Assembly (NCBI GenBank): GCA_963971305.1
Contig: OZ020309.1
Coordinates: forward strand, 7,681,001 to 7,745,000
From: Arcuatula senhousia
Taxonomy: Eukaryota; Mollusca; Bivalvia; Mytilida; Mytilidae
Direction: 5' to 3'
DNA length: 64,000 bases
Part shown: in pieces, positions 1-12,021 of the stretch
How the letters are laid out: each line of letters begins with the position of its first letter
How positions within the stretch are numbered: the first letter of the stretch is position 1
Position numbers and translations under genes: made by a program
Notes under the pieces: model-generated
Told to the model about the DNA's origin: nothing
What the model saw: only the letters and a program-made list of their open reading frames with translations
The model's database searches: none

Positions 1-79
1 TTGTATGCTTGGCAGAAAAAGAAGTTATTGACAATAGACTGATAAATGTTTGATCAAATATAAATCTTTTTTTTTTCAG

Positions 80-1296
80 ATCAGAAGCTTAGTATGTATG
101 AAGAAAACTTAGTAGAATAAAATGTCAATGACGTAATATCAATATCCATATCAATCTCATACTACATATTATACCGTTTTTTCTGATGACAAACAAATTT
201 TAATTATTGTACATATGAGCTTATAAATGTCACAAACAGATTAAACTAGTTTTCTTTCTACATTATAAACCAATTCCTCGACAAAAAAGCTTGTTCAACA
301 GTTGTCATGATAACAATGGCATCACTATAAGAAAACATTTCTCTTCTTGAACGGACAAAATCTAATGAACAACAACTGAATTTACTTAAGTCTCAATTAG
401 TCCTGAATTGTTTTAAAAGAAATTCAGGATCTTGCTAGTATCTCTTTTTTTTAACATTTCTAATACAAGATAAGGAAAAAATACGAAAACTCCTATATTC
501 AAAGTAAAAAATCATTGCATTTCGAACATATCTTTTTATTGGCTTCAGATAAAGATCTTCAACAGTTATATCGCATCCATTCGACCTTAAAATTATTCAA
601 ATGTCTCTCCAAGTATAAATGTTGTCTATCAAAAACAATGATTATGGACGAGTTATGCTAACCATAAGAAGTTAACATTTGTAGATATATTGAATAGTAT
701 AAAAAAAAAGTGAAAACCATGGAAATATTGTCCTAAAAATAAGAAAATGCTCTATAGCATGGATAAAAGCTTTATTTTCACTACGCATATATGCAGAGTT
801 TTAAATGTTTTCACTTAGCAAAAAAAAAAAAAAAACAGTGGAAAGACTTTTAAAATATTACAGAAATATTCGAGTTGTTCAGTGCCAACTTTGAAATGAA
901 ACCTGGTAATCGTGTTCCTGTTTTAAAAAAAAGAATGTGATACATTAAGCACAACTTGTTAGAAACTTATTCCATTTTTTAAACTTTTTTGTAGACTGCA
1001 GTGTTGGTGAGTACTAAACTTTTGTAAAGTTTATGAGCTTCAAACTATATATTTTTTTTCTAATTCAGTATTGTGCAAAACTTAGAAATTAAAAATTATG
1101 CCATCTAATCGACTTTGTTCGAACAAAAATGAAATAAGCCGGATCAACTATCTAATGCTATCTTAATTTTATTCAATTTGAAAAATGAGTTTAATAGATG
1201 TAAATGAAATAATATACTCGAACTTAATGATGTGTAATCTGTTATTACTTGGTTTTACTAATATTAACGTTTGGATTTTTTCAGTCATAATTCCAG
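80..1296 (+). CDS. Candidate chain of three 12-nt micro-exons
   Basis: Three 12-base segments are each bounded by a pyrimidine-rich acceptor and a good donor: 80-91 (donor GTATGT), 995-1006 (donor GTGAGT) and 1285-1296 (donor GTAAGT). Each is divisible by three. Read in phase 1 they join one another and the cysteine-rich exon at 3300 without a stop. The 5' part of such a gene would lie outside the window. Seen: splice-like borders, identical lengths and compatible phase. Inferred: that they are spliced together. AT-rich DNA offers many accidental splice-like sites, so this is a hypothesis rather than a firm gene. Confidence 0.3.
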
Positions 1297-3299
1297 GTAA
1301 GTTTTATTTGTACGTGTGTTTAGCGTGTATGTGAAGCTGTTACGTTATGTATGATGCACAGATTACGGTGGTTTGCTCTTCCTATTATTATTCTTTTAAT
1401 ACGTCGACCTTTGCCCATCTATAACACTTTAAATGTTTTGCCGTGAACCCAATTTTTTTCTTTTTTTCTTTTTTCAAAATATGTCCACCAAATATGCATT
1501 TCTTGTGTGAAATTTCATTTACCCCGCCATACATTTTAAAGGTGCAGAACTGCAGCAATTAAAAAGAAATGAAAAATCTAGAATGAACGTACTATTAATA
1601 ATACAGGGCTATAGCATAACAAGAGGCTCAAAAGAGCCTCTAATGCACACCTGACAAAAATGGGTTTTTTGCCATTAAAAAGGCTATAAGTTAAATAAAG
1701 GGTCAACTGACAACATCGATTAACTGAATGCATCAAAGAGTGGAGTTCAATTAGCTGAACATTTAAGCTTTTTTTTTTGCCAGTTCTAAGTACTAAACTG
1801 TTACATTGACATAGAAAGCAAAAAACCAACTATATCAAGTTAAGTTGCAATTAAAATTAGGGTATTGGAAAAGATAACGATTTTATTTCAACGAAAAATG
1901 ACTGCAAAATGGTCAATTTTAACGTTTTAATGGGAATAATTCCTTAAAGGAACCAACTATAACTTCGACCCTTCTACAGATTTTGTAGAAGTTTATGTAC
2001 ATTATGCATTTCATTAATTTTTCAAATATCTTTTATCGCTTCCAAAATATTGAGATTAACAATTGCAAAATTTGCAAAAAATGCAGAAAAAAATGCAAAG
2101 CCTTCTACATGAACCATTGGATCTTAATCAAAATTTCAGAGCAGGTTGATTTCGAAGTGCTGACACTTTATTTCAACAGAATTTTGATATCAGTCACCGT
2201 TTTTGAGTTATTTAAAAAAAACTGCAATTCACTCCTTTTTTCCCTTTTTAGCCATGGCGGACATGGTTTTTTACTGATCAAAAATCCAAACAATAGTTTT
2301 GTACATGTACCAATTGTGCCAAATGAGAGGTTAACGCATGAAAAGGCTAACGGACTAACGAATGACAGATGCCAAGTGATGACAATAGCTCACATCACCC
2401 TTAGTGTCCGTTGAGCTTAAAAGGAGCACATGGTCTTACATTGTTCATGGTTATTTTGATCATTTTCCATATTCTTCAAACATGTCAAAAAAATGCAACT
2501 TTATCAATCTTCATTTACTTTAAGATAAAGTAGCAAACCCCCTTAATGCACACTGAAAATTATACACATGAAACTTATACACATGAAACTATGTGTATAA
2601 TTTACATGAAAAAAAAACCAAACACCTAAAACCTACATTATTTTTTCTTTGAAGGTAACCATATAAAAAATGAAGGATTTTTGCTAATTCAATACAATGA
2701 TTGTAATGATGAAAAGAAGATATTTTGTCGTGACACATTACAAAAAAACCCCCAAAATTGTTCATGCGCTGCACGAAAAAAAACCAAGAGAAAAAACCAA
2801 CACCGCTCTCTTCAAGTTAACGGCTAATGTAAAATTGATTTATAGGAAGTATCGTTATAGACACCTGTTAAAGTAAAAGTGTATTTGAAACTCTGTCTTA
2901 TCTGAATTATTTAGTATAATATTTTTTTAGTTTTAAGTGATATGATCTAAAGATATAGAAATTTCACAACAAAATAATCATGTTGGGTCGATTATTTTGA
3001 AAAGAAAGTAGGGTAGCTACACAATGCAGACAGTTAAAGAATTTAAAACATACATAATTTCATGCTAACTTTATGCCTCATTGCAGACCTATTCTTTGAG
3101 ACAAAATGCATCTTTTATATACTGTAGAAAATGTCTTAGTTTAACATATGTTTTATATAAATATATAAAAAGGGATAAAACAATAAGCCTGATCTGTTCT
3201 AGATCCTCTTAAAATTGTGGTGTTAATAAGAGTCATACTGGTATAACATTAGGCGTTAGCTACACATGGCTGAATGATGTATTTCTGTTTTATTTTTAG
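1297..3299. other. AT-rich stretch without a recognisable gene
   Basis: It would be the last intron of the proposed micro-exon gene. Open frames of 60-140 codons occur on both strands but have low-complexity, A/T-driven composition. A fragment of the AGAGGCTC repeat family lies near 1612-1660 (aagaggctcaaaagagcctc). Confidence 0.6.
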
Positions 3300-3412
3300 A
3301 AAAAGGCTGTAATACACCAAAAGTGTGCTCAGTAAAAAACTCAAACGAACAGGTTCAATGCCCGTGTGACGATCAACCTTTTGGCAGTGACGATGGATTA
3401 TGTTGTTCTTAA
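3300..3412 (+). CDS. Candidate terminal exon of a small cysteine-rich protein
   Basis: After an acceptor (TATTTTTAG ending at 3299), a phase-1 reading frame runs to TAA at 3410-3412. It gives about 37 residues with six cysteines, spaced as single C, C, then CPC, and a final CC before the last serine. AATAAA overlaps the stop at 3411-3416 and could be the poly(A) signal. Cysteine richness and the polar, gap-free composition are unlike the surrounding AT-rich noise. The phase matches the proposed upstream micro-exons. I do not recognise the family; a disulphide-rich secreted peptide or the tail of an extracellular protein are both possible. Confidence 0.4.
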
Positions 3413-3416
3413 TAAA

Positions 3417-3754
3417 AAAGCCAATATCTTTCACGAAAAAAAAAAATCATTTCCTACGTTTTATACACATCATCGATATAGATGAGCGAGAGATAAGATA
3501 AGGGTACACAAAAATGTTGAGATTGTCTGAGACATTCAATATCTTAATCCAAAGACATTACAAAAGCAGATGGTTTCATGAAAAAACACCATAAGTATAT
3601 GGTTCTGTTTGGCTACAATTCAACAAAAGAAATGACGATGTACTGGCTATTCAAAATAATTGGCATCCATGTTCTTAATGCAACCATAGGAACCGTTGGT
3701 TATTCATGCAGAATATTTTCCAGAGACAAAGGCTAAAAAGTTGAACGACGATCG
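3417..3754. other. No feature recognised
   Basis: AT-rich sequence. I see no gene, long repeat or palindrome. Confidence 0.5.
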
Positions 3755-3945
3755 GCAGCGCGACAAAGTGTCGCTATAGCAAGCAGGAACTATTAACTCT
3801 TTTGAAGCATACGAGTTCACTCTAGTTACCACTTCACTTCGAGTTGTTGATTTCAGTTTGGTTGATTTTCTGTTTATATATGTTGTGTTTCTTCGTGCGG
3901 TTCTTGGTCATGTTGAATGACAATTTCTAAACTCTGGGGAAAAGG
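3755..3945 (+). repeat. Solo 3'-end fragment of the Penelope-like family
   Basis: It contains the block 'tagcaagcaggaactattaa' and a following GAGTTCACTCT...GAGTTGTTGATT stretch. The same order occurs downstream of the reverse transcriptase frame in the copy at 20896-21996. No coding part is attached. It is diverged from the other 3' ends. Confidence 0.55.
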
Positions 3946-3959
3946 CTGATATTTTACAT

Positions 3960-4330
3960 CTATAGAAAATAATGTGATGTGGAATAACTGTAAGCGACAC
4001 AGCCCACAAACAAGCGGCAATTCAGAAAAACCACAATGAACAACCGTCAGCAACCTTCAACGAGGCTAGTAGGCGATTTTGCGATTGGCCCGTGGTCTAT
4101 ATAAAATTCGTATAATTCAAATAGAAATAGATACAGATAGACCCCTTTCTTAAACAAAGACAGAACAAACCAAAAAGACAAGTTCAAACAAAAGCTCTGT
4201 CAAAGATTGTTGGCTTAGGACAGGCACATAAAATATGTGGCAGGGTTAAACTAGACTTGTTTTGGCCAAACCTTCCCCTTATCACAAAAGCACAAAAACT
4301 AACCACACAATAAAATCAAATCGATCAAAG
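3960..4330 (+). repeat. Interspersed repeat, family R (CCGYCAGCA and GGACAGGCACAT blocks)
   Basis: Two blocks recur elsewhere in the window. 'gcgacacag' plus 'ccgtcagcaaccttcaacg' matches 45750-45830, 24870-24930 and 15150-15200. 'ttaggacaggcacataaaat' plus 'gtggcagggttaaac' matches 15905-15950 and, inverted, 37490-37545. No coding capacity. Here both blocks sit in one copy, which suggests they are halves of one element. Confidence 0.5.
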
Positions 4331-5354
4331 TTCAATTCCACAAGAGGGAACCTTAGAAAACAAGAACAAACGAAAGGACGGAAAGGAACTTTTTATAGAA
4401 CACTTGCTGTTACCTGAAAAAATTAAAGCTAAAGAGATATGAATCACCCTGTATGCATAACATATTGGCCAAAATAACAGAGTCGTCGCTGTGAAAGACT
4501 CGAGTAAACTCGCTCGTGAAAATAGTAAATATTATTAAACTTATATGTTTAAATAGCTGAGTCTCTTGGGCATGGGATAGTATAATTTTTAAGGTTCATG
4601 GTTACACTTAAAAAAAAATGGTAGATATTTGACCTATTTTTCTAGTCTATGTACGACTTAAACTACACAGAGAAATAAAAAATAAAGTGTAGCAGCGTCT
4701 AAATATTAAAATCGCTGATCATTTTCCCTTTTATTTCACAAGGTACATCTTGTTGTTTTCTCTTTTCATTTTCTTTCCGTTCAAATTGTACCTTATTTAA
4801 AGCACGAATTATCTCTTATAACCTTCCATAAAACCGATTGTGAGTAGATTTAATAACATCAATAATAGAACTACCTTAATTTGCACGTGGAGGCCATTTG
4901 ACAGGGCAAGGTTGATATTTGGCTATATTATTATTCACATAGAATTTCTTAATTTTGATTGGTTGAACAATACCACATGGTAATTTTGTATTTTTTTGGG
5001 TACAACTAACATTCCTAAAAATAGAATTTTCAAGTGATATTTTTTAATACTGCATATCCATACAGCACGTTACTAAAAATAGATTTTAAAAATTCCAGAA
5101 ATTGAATCACATGACAAATGTATCCATTCAATAGTTTTTCTATTCAACAAAAACATATAATAATTGGAGTGACTGAGAAATATTTGAAGTCAAAATATTG
5201 TAAAGAAAATAGATTTATTATATTTTGATAGTAATTTATTTATGTGGAAATTTGTCATTCAAAAATCCAGTGAATGAAATACCTATACATCATAACATCA
5301 AAAGCTGTAATATTTTATGCATAAAACATTTGAAATTTAAATTAACAACAATTT
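4331..5354. other. No feature recognised
   Basis: Very AT-rich. No convincing coding region, TIR pair or tandem array was found. Confidence 0.5.
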
Positions 5355-8300
5355 ATGATTAATAATATAACAATTATAGCTTTTGGTTCGGTCAATACAA
5401 GAAAATATCGACCGACAGATCTATGCATATCGACCTCGAACTGCGTTCTCGGTCAATATGGATCTGTTTGGTCGATATATTCTTGTATATTTTTCCAATA
5501 TTTGAAAAATGACATGAATGTTGATGAGCTTAATGGATATGAAAATTTTAAATGCTTTTCTACCTGTTACAACAGTTTTAATATTTTTTATAGATCAGAA
5601 GCAGATGAAGATGCTAAATTTAAAACCACACAATATTTTTCAGAATGCCATGAGAAATATTTGTCATCTAATGACTTAGATTCAGAAATAAATGTAGAAA
5701 ATGTCGACTTATTAAGTAGACGACAAGTACTAAATTTTGTACATCAGAGTTTTCTTGTTGACAAACCTATATTGGTTCCAGCCTTGGTTGAACAATACAA
5801 AAGTTACTTAAATAACAATTTAGAACTTTTTCACCTCAAACCTTCTGCAGATGTTTATTCCAGGCTTTGTCACAATTCCAAGTGGATTTTAAGAATTATA
5901 AAATCATGTTTTGGTAAATGTTTATTACAATATATCCCAAACACAAAGAAATCAGGTAGCATAATATACAGAAATGGGTCAGATATTTTAGGTGGCATGC
6001 AGTCTCTTTTAGCTGAGCACACCTCCACTATAAAGGCAAAATCTATTGCATTAGAAAAGTTAAAACTTGAGAATGAAAAACTTATTCTGAAATCTAAAGT
6101 GAAAATGTCAAAACATGAGATCTTAAATGAATCAATTAATATAAAATATTGAGGACTTTTGTTAAATTTTATGTAGCAGGAAAAATTTCTTCAAAAAAGT
6201 TGCCATATATTCACAAATTTGACACCATGAAAGCCATTTCAGAAATTCCCCCTGTGTTGTGGAACTTTCTTTATAGAATATCTGCTACGGACAAAGAAGA
6301 GCAAAAGTGGTTGAAAAGTATAAACAATTGGGAACAACCATGCACTGAACCTTTCAATGTCAATCGAATATTTCCTAGAATTTTTCTAGCTAGCTGCATT
6401 TTCAATACAAACAACTCACAATGTATGGAACCACTCCACCTGTTAATTACAGATTTGGCACACAAATTTTCTAATTCATCATCTACATTTCTATCAATTA
6501 ATGCAAAACTTGGTGTTGGTGTGTCTAAAGATTCATTACAAAGATTCATTACAGAACGTTGTATAGCTTTAGAAAATACAAACAGATATATCACACAAAC
6601 TTAATTTACAATAGCAAGTTTTGACAACTTAGATAACAATCAGAGCTATTCAGTTGTTGGATCAGGAAAAGATAAATGTGGGTTCCATGGAACCACAATA
6701 CAAACCGTTGTGCCGTGTCCAAACTTAAAACTACATGTACAACCAGTGGACTCCACTTCAATGTTGCAACATTCAGAAACAGTTCAATTACAAAAAGCAA
6801 TACAATCCACTAACCAAGTTATTGAGTTGCTACAAGTAGAAACAAAAATCAACACCACTTTCTGACCAAGCTATAGTCTTGCAATAAGTAGAAACTGTTC
6901 ACACACAAAAACCAACACCACTTCCTGACCAAATTATTGAGTTGCAACAAGTAGAAACTGCCCAATTAACAAAAGCAGATGTGCAAGCACAAGAAACTGA
7001 TATGAATGTTGCTTTTGGTGAACAAACAATAAATGACAATTTTCCAGAAAGTTAAAGTATTCTATCAAGTAAAAGGTCAAGGTCACTTCCAAATGATTTT
7101 GTAGAGAGAATAATAAATCCTGGAGACAATATAGGTCCACCAGTATTGACATCTGACAACAGGTTTGGTTTTCTGAAAATTACAGATTTTCAATGTAATA
7201 ACGAGGAAATAGAATCTTTTAACATATTTGAGAAAGACATGCATAAATATGTTTTTTTAAAGTATCTTTTACAACAGGAAAAAAATTGCTATTCCAGGAG
7301 TCAAGTCTTTTCTTACTTTGCCAAAATGTTTTACTGAAAAATCATCTTTCAATTCAGTTGCAGTTCTCAATGAAATTGCAGACAAAAAAGAAACTGTCCT
7401 ACAAGTTCTGAATATTTTACATTCTAAATTTCAGGTTGGTGACCTTTGTGAATATGTTGTAGTTGTAGGTGATGGCAAAAGTTACGACTTGCTTGTGAAA
7501 TTGAAAACAGAGTATGGAGCCACACTTTCCTGGGTACTTCCATACCCAGGAGACTGGCACATATTAAAAAATCTTTTGCCTATTTTCATGAAGATTTACT
7601 TAGATGCTGGATTAAAGCAGCTTGCTTCAAAGTTTCACCACAAAGCAACTCTTAAGAATCTTTTGGATTGTTCAAAATTTCAGCTACACATAGGTTTTTT
7701 ATTCAAATTTTGGAGGCTATGCTTAGATTTCAAGTAGATAAATTTATGAAATCAAAAGACTCTTCCAATTTTACAGACTATAAAGAATCTTTTGCTGCTA
7801 TTATTGAACCTATTTTAGAATCTACAAGCTGTTCTGATATATCTGAAGATGAATTTCTATGAAATGAGATTATGTGGTTACAAATTATTGAAAATAAAAA
7901 TGAGTTTTTCTCAAATTTTTCAGATGTTATGCTTTAAGAATTTCAAACATGGAGAGAACAAGAAAGACAGACGAGCAAGACATTCAAGTTCTGGGACAAT
8001 TTTTTACACCATGATCTCCTTCAATATTTAGGCTTTTTCTTTTCTATCAGGACAAGAAACTGGAATCTAAGAAACAGTTGTCTGAAACAGCTATGTTGCT
8101 TATTTCATGCTTTTGACAAACACAACTATTTAAGAATGATACCCTACCACCTGGCTGACCTACATACATTCCCAAAAGAAGTTCTAAATTTTTTTCAGAA
8201 AGGTTGTTTCTCTGTTTCAATTTCAGGAACGTTACGCCATTCAGTTGCTCTAGACGAGTCCCATGAGATGGAGATAAACAGAAAAACAAAAAAAATGCTC

Positions 8301-8799
8301 TTAATTCCTTTACAAATGCTTCCCTTTCAGAACTGACGGTGTATTTGCCATACAGAGCAGAGACTCTTGACAACATCAAACAAGAACTTAATATAGCTGA
8401 TGAAAATTCAACTTTTTCAGAAAGTGTTCCCTATGTGAAACTTGAAGAAAAAAATATCTGTCAATACTTTTCAGATTTACAACAGTCAACTTTGTTTGTT
8501 TCAGGCGACAACATGAATTTGCATCATATTTTTTCTGATATTGTAGCAACTGATGAACAAACTGATAGTATGTTAAATTATCGACTGTACGGACAAGAAG
8601 ATCTTGAAAATAACATAACATGTTTTCTTATCAGAAATTTAGGTAACAATACTAAGCAGCCACCTAGAAGGTGACGCAACTTGAAAACATTTGCATCAAC
8701 TAAAATTACAGTACACAAGCGGAAAAAAGAAATCAATGATCAAAAAACTGTAATAACTTGTCTGAGAAAAAAAATTGCTTTTTCAAAACTGACAAATAA
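5355..8799 (+). pseudogene. DUF6589-like protein, decayed, 5' and central parts
   Basis: Consecutive open segments lie in shifting frames: 5355-6152, 6149-6604, 6605-6862, 7146-7337, 7318-7737, 8339-8674 and on to 8799. Together they resemble the large uncharacterised proteins of molluscs and cnidarians that carry DUF6589. The best landmark is PYPGDWHILKN at about 7537-7570, followed by a DAGLKQLA-like segment. Upstream, about 6620-6700, is a DNLD...FHGTTIQ stretch that I also associate with this family. In-frame stops (6602-6604, 8672-8674) and several frameshifts make it a pseudogene. Proteins of this type are repetitive in invertebrates and probably transposon-encoded; that is inference. 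The frame resumes beyond the inserted element at 11808. The family name is from memory and a profile search would settle it. Confidence 0.65.
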
Positions 8800-11700
8800 C
8801 ACTGTATGGAAAGAGCGAAAGGGAAAAACGGTTGATTTCTGTGCCCCGGTGTAGTTTACTCCTGTGTCATTGTTGTATTGTGGGTAAAACAGACGATTGT
8901 AAACATCAGGAAGACAAAAATATGTCATTTAGGTAGAAAAATAGATATACTAGTGTTGTTAAGGCTCATTTGTAGTTTTTTACTTGTCACTCTATTGTTT
9001 TCTAACAAGTTTTAAATCAATAGATAACTAATGTAAGAATTATCGCAATGAAAAAACAAAAAGTTAAAATGTTGAAAATCGCATAATTCTTTGGTACATC
9101 TGTAAGCAATTAGCAAGTGTAAATATTCTTTTTGATACTTTAGAACATATTCTACTGTCAAAGATTAGTAATTGTCCTCTCAAATGATTTTACAGCTGTG
9201 TTTAACTTATGAGGCGAATGTTTATTGTGTGCCCTGCTGCTGTTAAGTTCTGTGCACGCTGTAGTTTATTTGAGAGCAGTTTTTAAAGTAGCGAAAGTTT
9301 ATTTATGTGTTCTGATAAAACTTATTAGAATAGAAAAAGCCTTTAATTTATAGAAAAACTCATTTCTAAGTAGCAGTTTGCGTTTGGAATCTTTATTTGA
9401 TGGAATATCTTATGAAAGGTTAACAAAAAACCTACAATAAGTAACTGATTTGTTGTTTTGTAAACACTCAATAAAAAGGGTTGAAGAAATGCTGTCGTTT
9501 ATTTCCGAGTTCACGAATGTTGATTTCTGTGCAGCAAAAATTGTTGTAGTTTATTTCTGTGCTATTTATTTTTATTATAATTAATTTTTATTGTTTGATG
9601 TTATAACATGAATGTGCTTTAAATACAGGCTAGAGGCACTAATGGAAATATTTTTTTTTCAATTTCAGAAATATAATATGGATAAATTAAAATGCGAATA
9701 TTGAGATTTTTTTTCTGGCATATTCAACGACACAATTTTGCATTTTGTCCATAACCATCCCAAGGAAAAATTAAATATCAAAATTAGAGTGGATGAGAAA
9801 AAGAACAAGTTTAAACATTTAAAATTTTATTTGAGACCAGAAGATGAAATTTTAAATGAAAAAAACATTGTACCAGATGAATAAAAAAACTTACAATAAC
9901 CGTTGTTGACTTTGATGATGTTTTGGAACCCCCATTGTCTATTGAAGTTGGGTGTAAAACTGTAAGTTTTATTGTTCGGAAATGTTATTTTGAAATGTAA
10001 TCATAAACCAACCGACTACTGTATAGCAGGAAATGATCGAGACAGTTTTATTTTGCGATTTTCGCACTGACGTTGCTGCACCTAAATTGAAAAAATACAC
10101 GGCGCGATATGTGTCCTCCATTGAAGTCTAAATGGACAATACGATTACTGTGCAAATTTAAGACTGTGTTAACTAAAACTCAGTAGCCCTTCCAGGAAAA
10201 GCAAAGAAGGTGCGAAAAAAAATCCCAGGTTTACAGCCTACAAAAATAACTCAACACATACCATTCTATTCTATTCTGTATAAATATAGATTTTATCACC
10301 AATTAATTTTGTCGTGCTTTGTTTAAAAGAGCTTTATATATTATTATTGTAATTCATAGAATAAGTAAAACATTAGATAGTTTAGACAGGAATTGTAAAT
10401 GAACACTTGTTTTAAAATTATCCTGGGGCCGTGTTAACGAAGGTGTCATAGGATTAGGACATGTCTAAGGATGGTCTTTGGACATGTCTCGGTTCTTATA
10501 GTCGTGTTATTGAAGGCATCCTAAAAATAGCACGTCCTAAATTTGGTCCGTAATTAAGGTTGTAAAAATTGTTGTCCTAGGACCATCCTTGTGATTTTAA
10601 ATTTTAAAAAAAGTGTCTAAAATAGGTTTTATCCCCTTGAATTAGGGTTGTATGTGGCCCAACTCTCATTTTTGATATTTTACTTTCTACATTTAGCAAA
10701 CTAAGATATTTTTGCCTTTGATTAAATTTTCCAAATAGTGACCCATATTCTAATATATGTAGTACTGGACTTTTGAAATTAACATTTAACAGTTCATGTG
10801 GATATTTTGCTTCCCAAACCTAGGGATTTACTTTTGGTATTAGTGATAAGTGCAACGCGCAGAACAAAAATGAATGAAGAAATGCAATGATATTGCAATA
10901 CATTATTTTTATTCTCTAAAAAAAGCCAAAGGCAATGAAATAAAAATGCTTAAATCTATTTTGCATTTGAAAATGTAAAACAAAAAAAATTCAAGTTTTT
11001 TTCAAACGCCTTAACATCGGCGTAAATGCATGACATATGGCTGTTCAGGATTATCCTAATTTCGTATAAGGATGGTCCTATCTAAGGTTATCCTAAGATG
11101 GTTTCGTTTTACATCATTGGACGTGTCTAAGGATGATCCTTTCTACATCCCATTTTAAGTCATAAGACATTGTTTAGGATACAGCTTAGGACAGCTTCGT
11201 TAACCTGTCCCTTTGTTTAGAGTTAGAACAAAAGTTATATTTCCATTATTTGATCTGATTTTCTATGGCCAAGTATTTATAACTCAGAACGAAACATTCG
11301 CAACCACACAAATAAACTTGCGCGGGCTCTGAAATATACATTCGCATGTAGAAAATCAGCACAGAAATATACATTCGCGGTGCAAATTTTTACACCTACT
11401 CTTATTTCATTGATCTGTCTTGAACCTTTGCATAATTAAACTTTATTTATCAACAATAGAGTTCTATATATACTTAAATACACGATGAACAGTTTTCGTT
11501 CACTTTAATTTCATCTGAAAGTGTTTTATTTATGTAATTTTTCCAAAAAAAAACGTGTTTTATTTATAAATTGATGACTTTTTGTGATCAAAATAGCTTA
11601 TGACATAAAAATGCAAGTAAAACTTAAATAAACTAAATCGTTACTATCTAATGATGAAATCACCGACAATGCAGGATATGTAATTATTCAATAATTGAGT

Positions 11701-11807
11701 AAAAAGGCAGAAAAAACAGACGACTTCATTTTGAGCACAGCAATAAACTACATCAGGGCACAGAAATCAACCGTTTTTCCCTTTCGCTCTTTCCGTACAG
11801 TGAATAA
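8795..11807. mobile_element. Non-autonomous DNA transposon 1 (5-bp TSD, CACTGTAYGG termini)
   Basis: The body is 8800-11802 (3,003 bp). The left terminus 8800-8868 and the reverse complement of 11735-11802 match over roughly 65 bp with a few substitutions, both starting CACTGTAYGGAAAGAGCGAA. AATAA flanks both sides (8795-8799 and 11803-11807), a perfect 5-bp target duplication. Near both ends the word GTTGATTTCTGTGC and its relatives (GAATGTATATTTCTGTGC) recur: 8831, 9250, 9519 and 9550, and inverted at about 11320-11390. No transposase frame is visible. TIRs starting CAC with 5-bp duplications are known for Transib and RAG-like transposons, but the termini are not a clear match, so I leave the superfamily open. 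A second element lies inside at 10425-11211. Confidence 0.8.
10425..11211. mobile_element. MITE-like element nested in transposon 1
   Basis: The left end (GGGGCCGTGTTAACGAAG at 10425) and the reverse complement of the right end (GGGACAGGTTAACGAAGCTG at 11211) form imperfect TIRs. They continue into repeats of 'AAGGATGGTCCT'-like words (10470, 10575, 11065, 11125). No open frame. A target duplication was not obvious. It is a non-autonomous DNA transposon by structure, superfamily unassigned. Confidence 0.6.
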
Positions 11808-12021
11808 CCCTATTTCAGATTTAGAGCAGTTCATTCAGCTACCACGTGCTATCTGTGATGCAGATGAAAAAGGCCAAAAGTCCTGGGCAACATCTGTATT
11901 TAAAAAATTATATCCTGATTCATTTTTGTCCCATTTTCCAGGTGATCAAAGGCAGACATCAGATACTTTGGCTTTTATTATTGATGGTATGTTTGTTATT
12001 AACACCAGTCCACCGTGGTAA
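11803..12021 (+). pseudogene. DUF6589-like protein, distal fragment after the insertion
   Basis: This frame (PISDLEQFIQLPRA..., ending near IDGMFVINTSP) is the continuation of the 5355-8799 pseudogene. If the 3,003-bp element and one copy of its 5-bp duplication are ignored, codons on both sides fall into the same frame. The 'IDGM' motif with the preceding proline/arginine segment is of the kind found in the C-terminal part of these proteins. The frame stops at TAA 12019-12021 and I do not see the remaining C-terminus downstream. Confidence 0.6.

Noticed and set aside
1995..2414. 139-codon plus-strand frame
   Set aside because: Low-complexity residues, no domain or splice context; typical of chance frames in AT-rich DNA.
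8795..11807. Assignment of transposon 1 to Transib/RAG-like elements
   Set aside because: The 5-bp duplication and CAC start fit, but the heptamer does not match well, the target is AT-rich and no transposase is present.
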